Origin: Norana najaformis
Taxonomy: Eukaryota; Annelida; Clitellata; Crassiclitellata; Hormogastridae
Direction of reading: 5' to 3'
Length of the DNA: 64,000 nucleotides
Assembly: GCA_964023275.1 (NCBI GenBank)
Contig: OZ029915.1
Coordinates: forward strand, 40,247,238-40,311,237
Shown: piece by piece, positions 30,393 to 42,890 of the stretch
Layout: each line of letters opens with the position of its first letter
Numbering within the stretch: the stretch's first letter is position 1
The notes under the pieces: generated by a model
The model's database searches: none
What the model was told of the DNA's origin: nothing
Seen by the model: the letters and a program-made list of their open reading frames with translations, nothing else
Translations under genes and position numbers: made by a program

Positions 30393-32855
30393 TACCGTTT
30401 ATGAAGACGCCGAACGATCACATTGCTCTTGATTGCTTCGTCAAAGTAGGGACTTATGAAGCAGTAAACAACACCAAACGTGTGTATATAATGTTGGGTG
30501 TTTGGTCTAGGGAAGACAAATAACTCGCTTGGGTTTAAATAAAATCTCTATTCACACTTGCAAGAGGTTATAAAATCATACAACAAAATACCTGACATCA
30601 GCAAGAACAACGACGGCTGTTTCGAAACCAAGAGTCGAAGTCTTTTCCACCAGAGAACAACTTGAACAAAATACCTCTCAGGTTCCTCAAACACACTGAG
30701 AACCTTTACATAAGCTCAATAAGAGAAGACTTGGCAATACTAACAGCAAACAGAGTCTGGTCGGACTCGGCCTACACTTAACTAGCCAAGCTCAGCAACC
30801 TGAAGGAAAGTTCCCCTTTTATAGAGTTACTGGGGTTACGACCCCCAAAGAAACGGTTCATCTTTCAACCACTCTTTACATCCGGCTCTTCCACATGAGC
30901 CGATTCTAACAATATATATACATACATATATATATAGCGCCTGTCAAAAACCAGTTAAAGGTGCTCTACGCGTATGTATAGCACCGGTGTTCCTCAGCAA
31001 GTGCATGACTTAACTCGTCACGCTAGATGCACAATAAACGCTAACAATATGCGATCGTTTAGGCCTCGCTTAACCAGCAATTCTTAACATAACTACTATG
31101 AGGCATATTAAGGCAGCAATCAGAGTAAACAAACCCTGTGATCATAATGAAAAAGAAATTGCAGCCACTACGAAGCACTTTCAATGTTATACACACAACG
31201 AATGTCTCCCTAATGTAGTTTTGTGTTTATACATACATTTATATAGCGGTCTTTGAAAACCTCATAAATGCGCTGCAAACATGGTTTCTAACAGATCATA
31301 ACAAATGTTTGTCTTAATATAGGCTGAACATTTCCTGGACGGCGTCAGTCGGAACTGTACGTGTACACGAAACAGTGCCTCATATTTCCTTCTCAATGGG
31401 TTCAGTTGATCAGCCAACTCCAGCTACTAATGGCTCATTTAAACGCAAGCATGGCAACAGGCTTCAGATAAAAGCACCTGCCTAGTCAAGTCTCAAAGGA
31501 AGAAACAGTTCCACTCATCTCTGCATTTGGAAATGTGCTTCATGTTGACGTAATTAATCACAGGAAGACGAAAGTTTAACTCTGCGCACTTGAATGACAA
31601 CTGAAGAAAATTGGTCCCTGAGAAAAAGCCGCTTCATTAAGAAGCACGTTAAATGAAATCGAGGAATTAGCAGTTCCCCACAGGCCGCAGAGCAGAACCA
31701 CTGTCGACTTTGCTGACTAGAGACTTGTACAGACGGCTTCGTTTTACAGCTGACCTCAGCTAGCAGAAGGATTTTTCATTTTATTCCTTGCTTGGCAAGA
31801 AACTTGGCAGTATTTTACCCACGTAGAGAAAAGCACTTGCGCGAATTTTAGTGTGTTCGAGAATATGAATAATATTTTCGTCCCGATGACTGGCACATAA
31901 TCGTCTTGCCACACTTTCTAGTTTTCTCTTGCAGGCGTTGTTCGGTCGTCAGGTTATAAATATGAGATTAGGTTACGGCTGAGTCGAAGTCCAATATTCT
32001 TCGTGGAACGGTCCGCTTTCGCGCGTTACTTCATAAATTCTGTACGAAAAAGGTATCAAGTAGACCAAGACTCAATATGGACTTTACTAACCATTTTTAT
32101 CTGTTTATAAGAATTCATTTAAGCTCTAGTGTTTACGTCTATTGACGCATTTTAAAATAACAACTGTTTATTAAATTGTATGTAGTACTTAACGAAATAG
32201 CATGGCTGCGTATATATATATATGTATATATATATATGGCTATTATGTTGCGGTTTGTATTAGATATAGGGTCTAGTGAAAAACAAGCGATATTGCCGAA
32301 GAAAAATGGTCACCCTGGCAGCATTAATGATTATTTACCAGCCAGAATTATTCAATTACTGATTGAAAGTCTTACTTTTCCAGAACTACAAAAACAATCT
32401 TGCAAACATCCTATCCTCTGTTCCTTTTCTTGATCCCTATTATAACGCCGGTCTCTTTAATAGTATCAATGGCAGATGTACGATTGTCTTTATAACTGAT
32501 CGATCGCCGAGTCTGACAGAGACTTGTGAATGAACTTCAGTTGACTTCATGCGTTTGTTTTTGAGCGCGGAAGAAATGCGGATTTTGCAATTAGAATGTT
32601 CGAATTAGAATGCTTAAACCAAAGTAGCATTTTGTTTAGTTCCTTTGTATTTGCCCAAACAAGGCACATCATGCAAGATTTGGAAGAAAGAAAAGCGAAG
32701 GAAGAAGACCGAGACTACGATGGCTGATGAGGGTACGGACAGTCCTTTGAGACGACCCTGAAAGAAGGCGTGGATATGAAGTGTTAGCGATTTCATTTTC
32801 TTAGCCTCGGCATATCACGGCGAGTGGCCAGACCTCACTTCTCTCTTGCCGTCGG
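30393..32855. other. No gene recognised; 5' flank of the GPCR and TA tracts
   Basis: Short TA/ATAC tracts at about 30911-30940 and 32208-32238. TTTATATAGCGG-type strings near 31242 and 30937 resemble reversed 3' ends of LINEs in this genome. No promoter element of the GPCR gene could be identified. Confidence 0.45.
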
Positions 32856-32859
32856 ATCT

Positions 32860-33720
32860 GATCTTCCACTAGATAACTAGTGTAAGCCAATGTACTGATT
32901 TTGTGGCTGTATCAATGGCTGCTGCAATATCTAGGAGGCAGAGGCAAGAAGTCCGTTGAAGAGAGATGGCAGAAACAAGTTTATTGTACAGGGAAGTGAG
33001 GAAGGTTTTACTTGAGTGCCGTTTGGTAAATACAAATTGGTGAGGGTTGAGGAGTGAGTTGGAAATTCAAGTAGTCAATAATCCGAGATAGTATATACGT
33101 TTGGTTAATTTGGAGATTAAAGAAACAGATAGGTAATTAGAAAGGTTTCTTTATTAAGTGATGGTCTCTGAGAAGAGGGATGACCAGAGAGTGTTTGAAG
33201 AAGAGGGATGTTTTACCAGTAGATAAGGAGAGGTAAATGTTTTTGGTAGTAATTTTGGTAAGGATGGGAAGGACAGATGCACAGTTTTTCAGTAAGGAGG
33301 TAAGTATACGATCTAGTTCGTACTGTTTGTGTGAAACAGATGTTAATAGGTGTAATATTTCAGTCTTTGATGTGGATTGGAATACAAGATGGGGAGGACG
33401 GACAATCATGAGTGGGGAAGAAGCATGAGCAGGTGGAATGTCGGTAGTTTTTGAAAGGAGAGATTGAAGAGAAAGATGGAGAGTAGTGATTTTGTCCGAA
33501 AACAATTAGCAGAATGACTCCTCTATTGAAGAAGATGGAAGAGAATTTGTAAGTGGGCCGGGGAGTTCAAATGGGGAGTTGATTTATGGCTTTCCAGAGG
33601 AGGTGAGGGCCAGAGAATTGGGAATGAAATAGTGTAGACTATCTTCCACTCGTCGCTAGAAGGCGGTGGTATCTATTTGCAGCATATTTAAGGACAGAGA
33701 GGATTTGCGGATTACTTGAG
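32860..33720 (-). pseudogene. Decayed CR1/L2-like LINE, linker and RT start
   Basis: A 122-codon minus frame (33505-33137) carries a pre-RT linker seen in CR1/L2 elements: FSDKITTLHLSLQ, then ELDRILTSLLKNC and SLVIPLLRD. Continuing below 33137 in other frames are NYRPVSLISKL-like and LNPHQFVFTKRHSS blocks (QSGFRKGHST in the family) and a degraded LLDIAAAIDT (D-S-AAFDT in the family). Broken by frameshifts; no endonuclease. Confidence 0.8.
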
Positions 33721-35900
33721 GGTAGCATCCTCCTATTAGAGAAGTAGCCAGATGGACCTTTTGACCTTTTGACCCGGGCCTCACCCATTGTAGATCTTCG
33801 AATCGCAACAAAGAGTAGTGCTAGGTTTTCAGATTCGATTCATTTAAAAATTCAGTTTAACAAAACAAAAGCCTTAAAATTTGGAAATGGACCAGACCTC
33901 TCGCGATGTCTGCCAGGAACTGTCCAAGAAGTCGATGTATTTCAAAATTCCTAACGATTTCTCTCCTAAAATTAAAATCCATCTGCCTTTTGGGAAAATG
34001 TCACACCAGGAAATGATCCTGAGTTTAAATCTTTGCCTTATAAAAAAACTAGCTCCCTAGACCTAGTTTTTTGGGCGTAAAAAAATCTTGCATAATTGAC
34101 CATTATTGGCAAAATTTTGCTTTACAAAATATATTCTGATTTAACATTTGAAAGAAACGAAATACACTTACATTCGTCCAAAGCATCTGAGTTTGCATAA
34201 ATTATGGTTAGGGCCTTAGGACTTTTCATGGGTCAAAAGAGGAACAGTGCAACGAAGGACTGTTGGATGGAAGATGGCGAAGAAGAGTATGAAAAACTGG
34301 TTTCAGGGGATGCATACGTCGTCTGTATCTGGATATTTATATAACTTCTTTTGAGAATCTCTGTAAAGCACTATGCAGGTCAGAATCTCTTCAAGAATGC
34401 GTATGGCCAACGGCATCTCACTACACCGCTGAGATGTAGCTTAAGTGACCTATAAATGTCTAATGTTCATCTGCGATTCTTGCCTCAAGAACTATTTTTG
34501 TACCGAATAAATCAGTAGAAGCGGCGCGTCCAACTTCGCCGGCAATTTGTTCGTATTGATCAGCACATCAGCAATAATCGCCACAGTTTCATAATTGTGG
34601 AAAGACATAAATTCCTTAGAACTGACCGAAACATCATCAGCAACGGCAGTTAGAGAGAATTGGCCAACAAAGCAAATGCGCATTAACAGGCATCAGTTAT
34701 GAAAGAATGAAAGTCACCTGTACCACTTAATTTTGAATATGCATCGAACTTTGTCATAGCTTTAAAAGGTAGGCCTAAATAGAGGCCTACTTATAAATAT
34801 GGGATAGGACTATAGCATTTTTAAATTAACAAGATAATTATTTAAAAATTTATTAAAACCAAGCGAGATGAGGCATTATACATGATGTAAGCTAAAGTTA
34901 TTCAAAATATTATTTATCAGGTAGGTTCTTAGGTTGGCATATTCTTTGCACTATGACGCTTATAATTAAAAGAATGGCTAGAGTCTAAGGCTTTTGAATT
35001 GGAAATGAACTGTGGACCTGTTGTGCGAGATCCAACAACCTCCAGAACTCTTTGTCTTTTACAGCGATCGCAAAATTCTTCATTAATTATATCGTGTTGC
35101 AGTAAAGAAGGCTGCACTTAACAAATCCTGTGTAGGCTCTCAATCCTCTTTCCTCTTTGTAGATTAGTAAATTGAGTAACCATGGTTTCAGCTATAATTC
35201 CTATATAGTCTTCGCATTAACTGTGCTGCAAATGTCAACATAAGCCTGTAATTTAAATTTTAAAATAGACCTGCAGTTATTCAACTTAAGTAGGCCTAAT
35301 CTTTAATTTATGCAAAACATGTAGCTTAGACGTCTCTTGAGCTATACACTTAACATTGAATAAAACGTGAAGAATTATAATAAAGCAGTTAAACGTAATA
35401 ATAGTTTGCAACATGGCTAGTTTAATAGTTTTAACAACCATTTGTTACCAATATTGCAAATGTATGGCCTACATGAGTAGAAACCGTAATATGAACTTAC
35501 AGCACATGAAGTTGATAGTCGTATTATTTCGAAGCAAAACTGTAAGTAGTCTATAATGTCTTTTAATTTCGTTAATGGCGAAACGATAGACAGGTTTCCT
35601 TTTCAATCATGACCCATATCCTTTGAGTATCATTCAATTTCTGGCTAATAAATGATATGAGATGTTCTACCACTTCACAATCATTTTTGCGATAAAACAG
35701 CGACAACAGCGGAATAGCTGCTGTGACAATACAAATAGCAGGTTTTTTCTAACTTCACACAAATGAAACATTTTAAAGTAGAATGCGCTTTAATCTTTCT
35801 GGTAAACACATGCATTTGCGAAATTCCGTGTCTGTGACACACTCAGTGTCATCTGTTTAAGCTGTGTGGGATGCAGTAGGTGTTTGATTCTAAGCGCTCG
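33721..35900. other. No gene recognised
   Basis: AT-rich, no array, RNA gene or domain seen on either strand. Confidence 0.5.
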
Positions 35901-35924
35901 GTTTGTAACGCAATTTCTGCACTG

Positions 35925-36015
35925 GCTTTTCACTCAAAGCTGAAAGCACTCCTCTTTCACAGATCCTATCCCGACTCCCCTTCTTCCTCTTATCTCTCTT
36001 TCCGCTCCAATCCCA
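35925..36015 (+). pseudogene. LINE-A C-terminal coding fragment
   Basis: Reads SLKALKALLFHRSYPDSP then a Ser-rich end and a stop, the C-terminal block of CR1/L2-type ORF2 (LKTHLF in relatives). The 3' UTR blocks of LINE-A do not follow, so this is 3'-truncated or a sister family. Confidence 0.6.
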
Positions 36016-36029
36016 AATAGTAACATTCA

Positions 36030-36605
36030 AAATAAGTCAGGTTGCGACATGCATTTCTCCATACATTCAACTTCAAAGTAATGTGCTGAATTTTTATTTA
36101 CTGACCAGTTTTTAAAGTCAAATTTCAGATCGAAATTCACATGTTTACCAGAAAATGTCTCAAATGTTAACTTCATTGTTCGATTCTTCTATGAAAAGTA
36201 TCTTTAAACTTGCCTTTGTTTTCAACAGACTTTCCAGAAAGTGGCCATTATGAAACGTTGCGCAGACGCCACGAAGAGAGCGAATGAATCCCGCTTCCAT
36301 ACCATGGCACAACTGCGTTGCATATGCATGCTTCGTCAGGTTGCTCAATTTGTCCGCTAAGCTACTTATTTCTGTTGTTCCTCGCGCAGCTGTGTACGCT
36401 TCCTTCTGCGCTGGATAGATCGACGTATCTTAGACGAGTTTCTTCTAATTCTCTTTCCCTCAACCTCCACTCGTCGCCTCTGTTGTCGCTGCTTCATACG
36501 TCCACACGTTTTCTTCCATGTCGTTTTCCTTTCAGCTTCGTCGCAGCTCACAAGCGGGAGCCATTACACAGGGCCAGCATTATAAAGACACGCTGACCTA
36601 AAACA
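36030..36605. other. No gene recognised
   Basis: A 92-codon plus frame (36318-36596) has a Leu/Ser-rich composition and no domain; not supported. Confidence 0.4.
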
Positions 36606-36790
36606 AACGACCTACGAGTCGAACGGACGGACGGAGGGATGTTCAGACACACGGACAGACGGAAGCATGACCGGACGGACAGACAGACACACGGAAAAAA
36701 GGATGGTCGAACAATCGAACGGACAGACAGACGGACAGACACAAGGACGGACGGACGGACGGACGGAGGGATGAACGGACGGAAAGCGGA
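36606..36790. repeat. (GGAC)n/(GACA)n microsatellite
   Basis: ACGG, GACA and GGAC units throughout; frames on both strands are low-complexity artefacts. Confidence 0.95.
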
Positions 36791-37091
36791 GGAGGGGCTG
36801 ATCCAGCGTGTTCTGTATGTGGTAGTGTTAGGTTGCATGCGACAGATGAATTATCTTGGACATAATTCGGCATCGATTGCTTGCCTGATATCGCGATGGA
36901 AAACAGTTTCTGCGTCTCGCTGCTAATGACGATTAAATGGAAGAAGAAATGTTTTTTTGTCTTCTTCTTCTTCTCTTCTGTCGCTGTCTGCATAGATCCG
37001 CCGATCAGCTCCAGCGTCTGATGATAGAGAGCCCTAATAAACTAAGATGACATCTGGTGACATCTATTTTACATGCTACAAACATCGATTT

Positions 37092-37713
37092 CATCCTAGC
37101 TTATAGCTTAAATAATTATGAATGTCGTACATTTGTTAATAAGATAAGCTGTTTAAAATGAAAAAAACTGATCCTATCTTATAGCTTAAATAATTATGAA
37201 TGTCGTACATTTGTTAATAAGATAAGCTGTTTAAAATGAAAAAAACTGATCCTATCTTATAGCTTAAATAATTATGAATGTCGTACATTTGTTAATAAGA
37301 TAAGCTGTTTAAAATGAAAAAAACTGATCCTATCTTATAGCTTAAATAATTATGAATGTCGTACATTTGTTAATAAGATAAGCTGTTTAAAATGAAAAAA
37401 ACTGATCCTATCTTATAGCTTAAATAATTATGAATGTCGTACATTTGTTAATAAGATAAGCTGTTTAAAATGAAAAAACTGATCCTATCTTATAGCTTAA
37501 ATAATTATGAATGTCGTACATTTGTTAATAAGATAAGCTGTTTAAAATGAAAAAAACTGATCCTATCTTATAGCTTAAATAATTATGAATGTCGTACATT
37601 TGTTAATAAGATAAGCTGTTTAAAATGAAAAAAACTGATCCTATCTTATAGCTTAAATAATTATGAATGTCGTACATTTGTTAATAAGATAAGCTGTTTA
37701 AAATGAAAAAGCT
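37092..37713. repeat. 78-bp tandem array, 8 copies
   Basis: Copies start GATCCTATCTTATAGCTTAA at 37170, 37248, 37326, 37404, 37481, 37559 and 37637, with a slightly diverged first copy at about 37092. One copy is 77 bp through loss of an A in the A-run; copies are otherwise nearly identical. Each holds ATCTTAT and ATAAGAT as inverted parts 40 bp apart. The array stops at a perfect hairpin. Confidence 0.97.
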
Positions 37714-37744
37714 GATAGAGCCAATGGTGGCTCTATCAGTTTTT
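37706..37744. repeat. Terminal 12-bp hairpin ending the 78-bp array
   Basis: CTGATAGAGCCA (37712-37723), loop ATGG, then TGGCTCTATCAG (37728-37739), framed by an A-run before and a T-run after. The first bases (CTGAT) are the junction sequence of the array units. Confidence 0.95.
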
Positions 37745-37789
37745 CTGTGGGCGACCGATCACACGAACAGACGGAAGCACGACCGGACA

Positions 37790-37862
37790 AATTCTGTTGG
37801 CAGCCCTCACCCAAACACCGACTCAATGGTATGGCCCCCTCAATCAAATGGGGAGTTGCAGC
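37790..37862 (+). repeat. Dispersed repeat, copy 1 (with 45769-45846)
   Basis: CACCCAAACACCGACTCA, then ATGGCCCCCTCAATCAAATG and GGGAG match the copy at 45.8 kb with few changes. Family unknown. Confidence 0.65.
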
Positions 37863-37914
37863 TTGAAGCGACCAGCGACTGATGCCCTGCGCATTTAGAT
37901 GACGCCACTAAAGA

Positions 37915-38042
37915 AGCAATCAGATCCGATCCCATCAGAGCAGAGCAGATCAGATCAGATCAGATCAGAGCAGATCAGATCAGATCAGATAAGAGCAGAT
38001 CAGATCAGATCAGACCAGACCAGACCAGATCAGATCAGATAT
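37915..38042. repeat. (AGATC)n pentanucleotide array
   Basis: AGATC/AGACC/AGAGC units; the plus frame through it (Arg/Ser/Asp/Gln repeats) is an artefact. Confidence 0.95.
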
Positions 38043-39555
38043 AAGCCATATACTGTAACACAAAGAGACTCTAGCGACTATACCGCTTCAGTCAATTTCT
38101 TCTTCTGTAGGGTGCTATATGAAATTAGAAATACAATACTGTATAATGTGATACAGTACAATACAATGAATACAAAACGATACGATAAGCTCTTGACAAT
38201 TCAATGCGATGCAAAGCGAAAGCCTTTGTGGCGTATTTATCGGAATGAATTATTACCGACTGTGGTCCTGCTCGATATTCCTTGCATTTTACTGAAATGG
38301 CTTTCAATAAATCTCGGAAGACCAGTGGAAATTTCGAATAACCGATCATGTCTGCCTTTTTCTTGAAAGTTTCCAACGCTGTGATAGGGCTCATGACTTT
38401 TGATCGAATACAGTGGTTAAGCATAAAATATTAGTATTGTTCTTGGAATGAATTATATATGTAATGAAGATAGATTAACATGCAGTTGCTGCATATTATT
38501 AAGTTCCATTAATTAATCATACGGATTAACTTAATTTCTGATAAATTAAATTCATTCTCTACTAATGATTAAATTTTATGAAGGTCATAGGTTGATTGAG
38601 GTCGGTAAAGGTTTAACCAACAGATCAGCAACAGTTCCGTTGACTGACTGTGAATGAGGAAAATCAAATACGACGAAAATTGATGCAAAGGAAGAGATCA
38701 AGAAAGTGAAGAATCGTGACTGAAAATACACTGAAAGAAAATCACTTGTACTTTATGTACTGGTCGAACCGAGTTCAATTCTAAGATGGAAGGGTGACTA
38801 TGAAGGCGATCTTCAGCTGACAATTATTAATAATTAATAATTAAGTATGTGTTTAGTAGGCCTATTGTATCAAGAGGACATCAACTACAGTAGCTCAAAA
38901 GTTCTCAAATGGCCTGACTGTCCTCATTGTCTGAAGTCGCAAAGTCTGCCACAAGAGTGTTCATTCGGTTGCCATTTATTGTATTTGCATGCATGTATGT
39001 TTGCATATATATACATACATACATTTACATACATATACATACATGCATACATTACTCGATGAACTAATGGGTGCTCTTTTCCGAGAAAGTATAAAATTTG
39101 ACGACCATGTGAAATTCAGTTTAACGATTTGTAGCTACGTCTATATCCACTTAAAGTTCTTCAATCTCAAGAAATGCCTTCCAATAAACTAAAACATGTT
39201 TTCAAGCTCTTGTAGTCTCCCGGTTAACTTACGCTCTTCCAAACTGGGATGGCTTTCTGTCAACCGATTTAGTTGAAAGGATTGACTTGTTTCTGTGTCG
39301 GGCTGGGCGCAGCGGCCTTTTGAGCGGAGACAATATAACGCTGGAAAAGATTTATGAGAAAGTTCAACTTAAGTTTTTTTTTAAAAGCATCCGGTCACCC
39401 TTTCAGTGTCTTAACCAGTGACTTTCTGCAAAGCACTTCCATAATTTCAATTTACAAAAGGGGGCATACATTTAAATTATCACACTTCCATACACTGCTG
39501 CATAAAAATCCTTCAACATTCGATCACCCTACAAATATACAAATTTCGATTACAC
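38043..39555. other. No gene recognised
   Basis: A short ACAT tract at about 38988-39050. No domain in the small frames. Confidence 0.45.
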
Positions 39556-39558
39556 TAG

Positions 39559-41390
39559 TATGTATGTATGTATCACTAAATTTGTAAAGCGCCTTTTAAA
39601 TAACTCACAAAGGCGCTGTAGCACGGCTACCTAACAGTCTCTAAATAGGAACGTCTTGAGAAGGGCAGAAAATGTTTCTTGAACTGTTGAACAGGCAAGG
39701 GATCGGATGTCTGGTGGAAGAGTGTTCCAGAGAGACGGCCCCACAGTGGAGAAGGAGAGGCCTGCCCGAGCAGAAGTACGAGAACGAGGTACAATGAGTT
39801 GACCCTGTGTCGCCGATCGTAGTCTCTGTCGACCAGGTTGATCAGCAACTGGCTGATGAGCTCGTTGATATAATTCGGCGCTGAACCAACGATCGAGGAC
39901 CTCACCATGAGGGATACTTTGAACTGTACCCTCTTCTCGACTGGAAGCAAATGTAGGGTGTCTCGTATGTAGGTGGAAATATGCGAGAATCTGGACGTAC
40001 CAGCGACGAGCCGAGCAGCACAGTTGAGGACTGACTGGAGCTGACGGATGCGGAATTTAGGCAGGCCGACCAGGATGGAGTTGCAGTAGTCCAGACGCGT
40101 GATGATGAAGGAATGGACGAGTGTGACAGCCGCGCTATAGGACAGGTTTCGACGTATAGCCCTTATCTGACGCAGTTCGTAGTAGCAAGTCCTGCAGAGT
40201 GAATTAAAATGGCCCGCCATCGACAGCTCTTCGTCCAACAAAACACCAAGATCACGAACCATTCGCAGCGAGACCGAGTTCGAAGACGCTGCCAGAATCA
40301 TATCACGATTCACATCCCGAAGTCTGTGCCGAGAGCCGAACCAGATGAACTGTGTTTTCGCCGGTTTCAGCCGAAGCTGGTATGAAGACATCCATTTCTG
40401 TATATTGGTAACCACCATCTGGATCCTCGAGACACAGGCTGCGGTGTCAGATGGGTGGCAAGTCGCATATATCTGCACATCATCGTCATATTGATGAACC
40501 AGTGCACCAAGAGCTGTGACGACCTGGGTTAGATCTGCAGTATAGAGTATGTAGAGGAGTGGCCCGAGAACCGAACTCTGTGGCACGCCACAAAGAATCA
40601 GTATCCAGCTCGATGCATCCGTCCCGACCTCGACCCTCATAGTCCTCCCATCGAGCAAAGAGCGTATCCATTCGAGCGTCTGACCTGCAAAACCATACGA
40701 GGTTTCGAGACGAGTCAGGAGAATCTGATGATCCAAAGTGTCGAATGCTGCGCTTACATCAAGGAGAGCGAGCAGCGTGACCTTCCCTGCGTCGATTGCA
40801 TCATAGATGTTGGAGACAAGTCGAAGGACCACCGTCTCAGTCGAACGGTCCTTCCTGAAACCGGACTGACGCTTTGGCATGAGATTACTTGAGTCGAGAT
40901 AGAAGACTGCTTGCTGCGCGACTATTTTCTCAATGATCTTTGAGAGAAATGAGAGGTTGGAGACTGGGCGGTAGCTACTGACATCTTCAGGATCCAATCC
41001 GAGCTTTTAAAGGTGTGGTTTGACAATAGCCCGCTTCTGACTAAGAGGTAGATGCCCCTCGGAAAGCGATGAATTACAGAGCCGGAGTAGGAATGGAAGG
41101 AGATCATCGACAAGCTCCTGAAGAAGAAGGGTTGGAATCGGGTCCAGAGAGCATGTCTTTATTGGAGAGGATAGAAGGAGTGACCTGAGTTCAGCGGCGG
41201 TAACCATTCTAAAGCTGTCGAATTGATACTGAGTCGCGGTGTACTCCGGAGGAGAGGAACCTTCTGTTACACGTCGAACATCTGCGACCTTATCAGCCAG
41301 ATAGCGCGCGCAGTTCCCATGCTCCGTAGTTCCCATGTGCCCTAGTTCCCACGAATGCTCCAAAATCATATTATTGGTTTTCATTCCAAC
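39559..41390 (-). mobile_element. CR1/L2-like LINE, 5'-truncated, reverse transcriptase nearly intact
   Basis: Minus-strand non-LTR element with its 3' end at about 39559. The 3' UTR holds a 9-bp hairpin (AGCGCCTTT at 39588-39596, partner at 39609-39617) and a (GTAT)n tail on plus. The coding part runs from about 41384 down to 39627. Only the end of the linker, RT and C-terminus remain; the 5' endonuclease half is absent. Relative conservation suggests it is younger than the other CR1/L2-like copies here. Confidence 0.85.
39627..41384 (-). pseudogene. LINE ORF2 C-terminal half with one in-frame stop
   Basis: Two collinear in-frame pieces (41384-41010 and 41006-39627) are separated only by TAA at 41007-41009, in the family's KP-x-LKK-x-GLDPED region. 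The second piece, counted from its first Met (40997), shows RT blocks in order: SSYRPVSNLSFLSKI, QSGFRKDRSTET, LLDVSAAFDTLDH (D80), GVPQSSVLGPLLY (S142 where Gly is usual) and the catalytic box. That box reads Y170-D-D-D where F/Y-A-D-D is usual. NLGVLLD-type and LDYCNSILVGLP blocks and a C-terminus follow. A non-canonical box and the stop suggest an inactive copy. Confidence 0.85.
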
Positions 41391-42040
41391 CGTTTATAAA
41401 GCTTTATGCTGTTAGTTTCCTCTCCAACAGCATATATAAAGTTAAACTTTTAAACTGTTAATAATACCGCATCATGATATTGTGTTGTTTTTTCACTGTT
41501 TTGTATGCATTGTTGCTGTAAAGTATGGGCATTTGTCTCGCGCTAACAAAGCACTTACTCACTTACTTACATACATAAATATATATGTAGCCTATACGTA
41601 GGCTACTTACTTACATACATGCATGCGTACGTAATTAACAATCTAGAAGAACCTGATTGGATTTAGCCCCGGCAGACACTGCCTCGCTATATTTAATTGT
41701 ATGGAAGCTCGGGAAATGCCGCACGTGGCATCAGTCGATCTTGGCAATTGTGATAGAAGACATAGAAACTATATCTCGCGGTTATCATAACGTACGAAGT
41801 CAGATTTTGATAATTCTGACTGAGTAATTTTCTTGCAGTTGTGCCTATATTTGGCCGGGCACAAACTCGATCGATTGTTAAAATAACTACCGTTCTAAAA
41901 TCTTTTCGATTTTATTGTCACCATGCATCATTGTCGGTCGGGGCTGTTTCAGATGGTGCAACGCTAAATTGGACAAGCCTCGCATATCACTGGCGTACAT
42001 GGTCTGCATTCATATCGAACATCGTATCACGCAGGCGGCA
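41391..42040. other. No gene recognised
   Basis: Short ATAC/TATA tract near 41570-41630. Nothing else seen. Confidence 0.45.
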
Positions 42041-42047
42041 CAGCAAG

Positions 42048-42113
42048 CCACACACACACGCACACACAAACATACACAAACACACACAAACAAACAAATA
42101 CACACAAACACGG
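42048..42113. repeat. (CACA)n microsatellite
   Basis: CACACA/CAAACA repeats. Confidence 0.9.
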
Positions 42114-42399
42114 TTGGCCAAGACTTATTAAAACGGAGAGCCGATAAATCAACATGTCTCGTGTTTGTTCTTGGAGAGGCGACTCTGGTCCTCCCGCGAG
42201 CCATGTGTCCCGTTGCCCACGGGGATCGTAGTTGCGGTGGCGACCGAGGACGGTTGGCGAGTGGGACTGGGGCAGATCGTCAGACATCAGAGGGAAAGTA
42301 GTGGATTCCAGGCGATCCGTCCCCTGGGAAACTTTGATGCTCCATTAATCAGGTAATTGGAGGGACGCCGCACAGGCGGACAATAGGCCTACACGGACG

Positions 42400-42890
42400 A
42401 ATTCACGAATCTTGTTGGCGCTCACATTAGTTACCAAACCAAGTACTCACCATACTTTTAGCTTCTCCCGCTTTTTCATCTTTTCTCCCTATAGTCACCC
42501 TCCTCGTTCTCCATTCTCCATACATCCCTTTATCCCTCTTGTCGTCTTCCTTTCCCACGCTCCATTCTCCATAACTATTTCGCTCCTCTTTACTACATCC
42601 TAAGCTCCATTTGTCGTTTTCCTTAAATCCCGTCTCTTCCCCTAATTTGTCTTGTCTTATTTTTTCCTGTTTTGTACACTGTTTTCTCTCATTTCGTCTC
42701 TTTCTCTTCCCTCATTCCCTTTACATCTCCTCTCCTTCCTCTTTCCATCTTTCACTTCATCTTCTCTTCCCCATCCATCTCTGCATTCTTCCATTCTCTA
42801 CATTCTTCCCACACAGTTATATAAACCCTATACATTTACATTTATTTTACCCACCCTCCCTCGCTTCTCTCGTCTTCCTTACCACCAGAA
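42400..42890. repeat. Polypyrimidine-rich tract, about 490 bp
   Basis: Strong C+T bias on plus (CTTCTC, CCTCC, CATC words). Overlapping Ser/Phe/Leu/Pro-rich frames are composition artefacts. Confidence 0.7.

Noticed and set aside
37712-37739. Rho-independent-type terminator (hairpin plus T-run)
   Set aside because: The genome is eukaryotic and the hairpin caps a satellite array; a mobile-element end is more likely.
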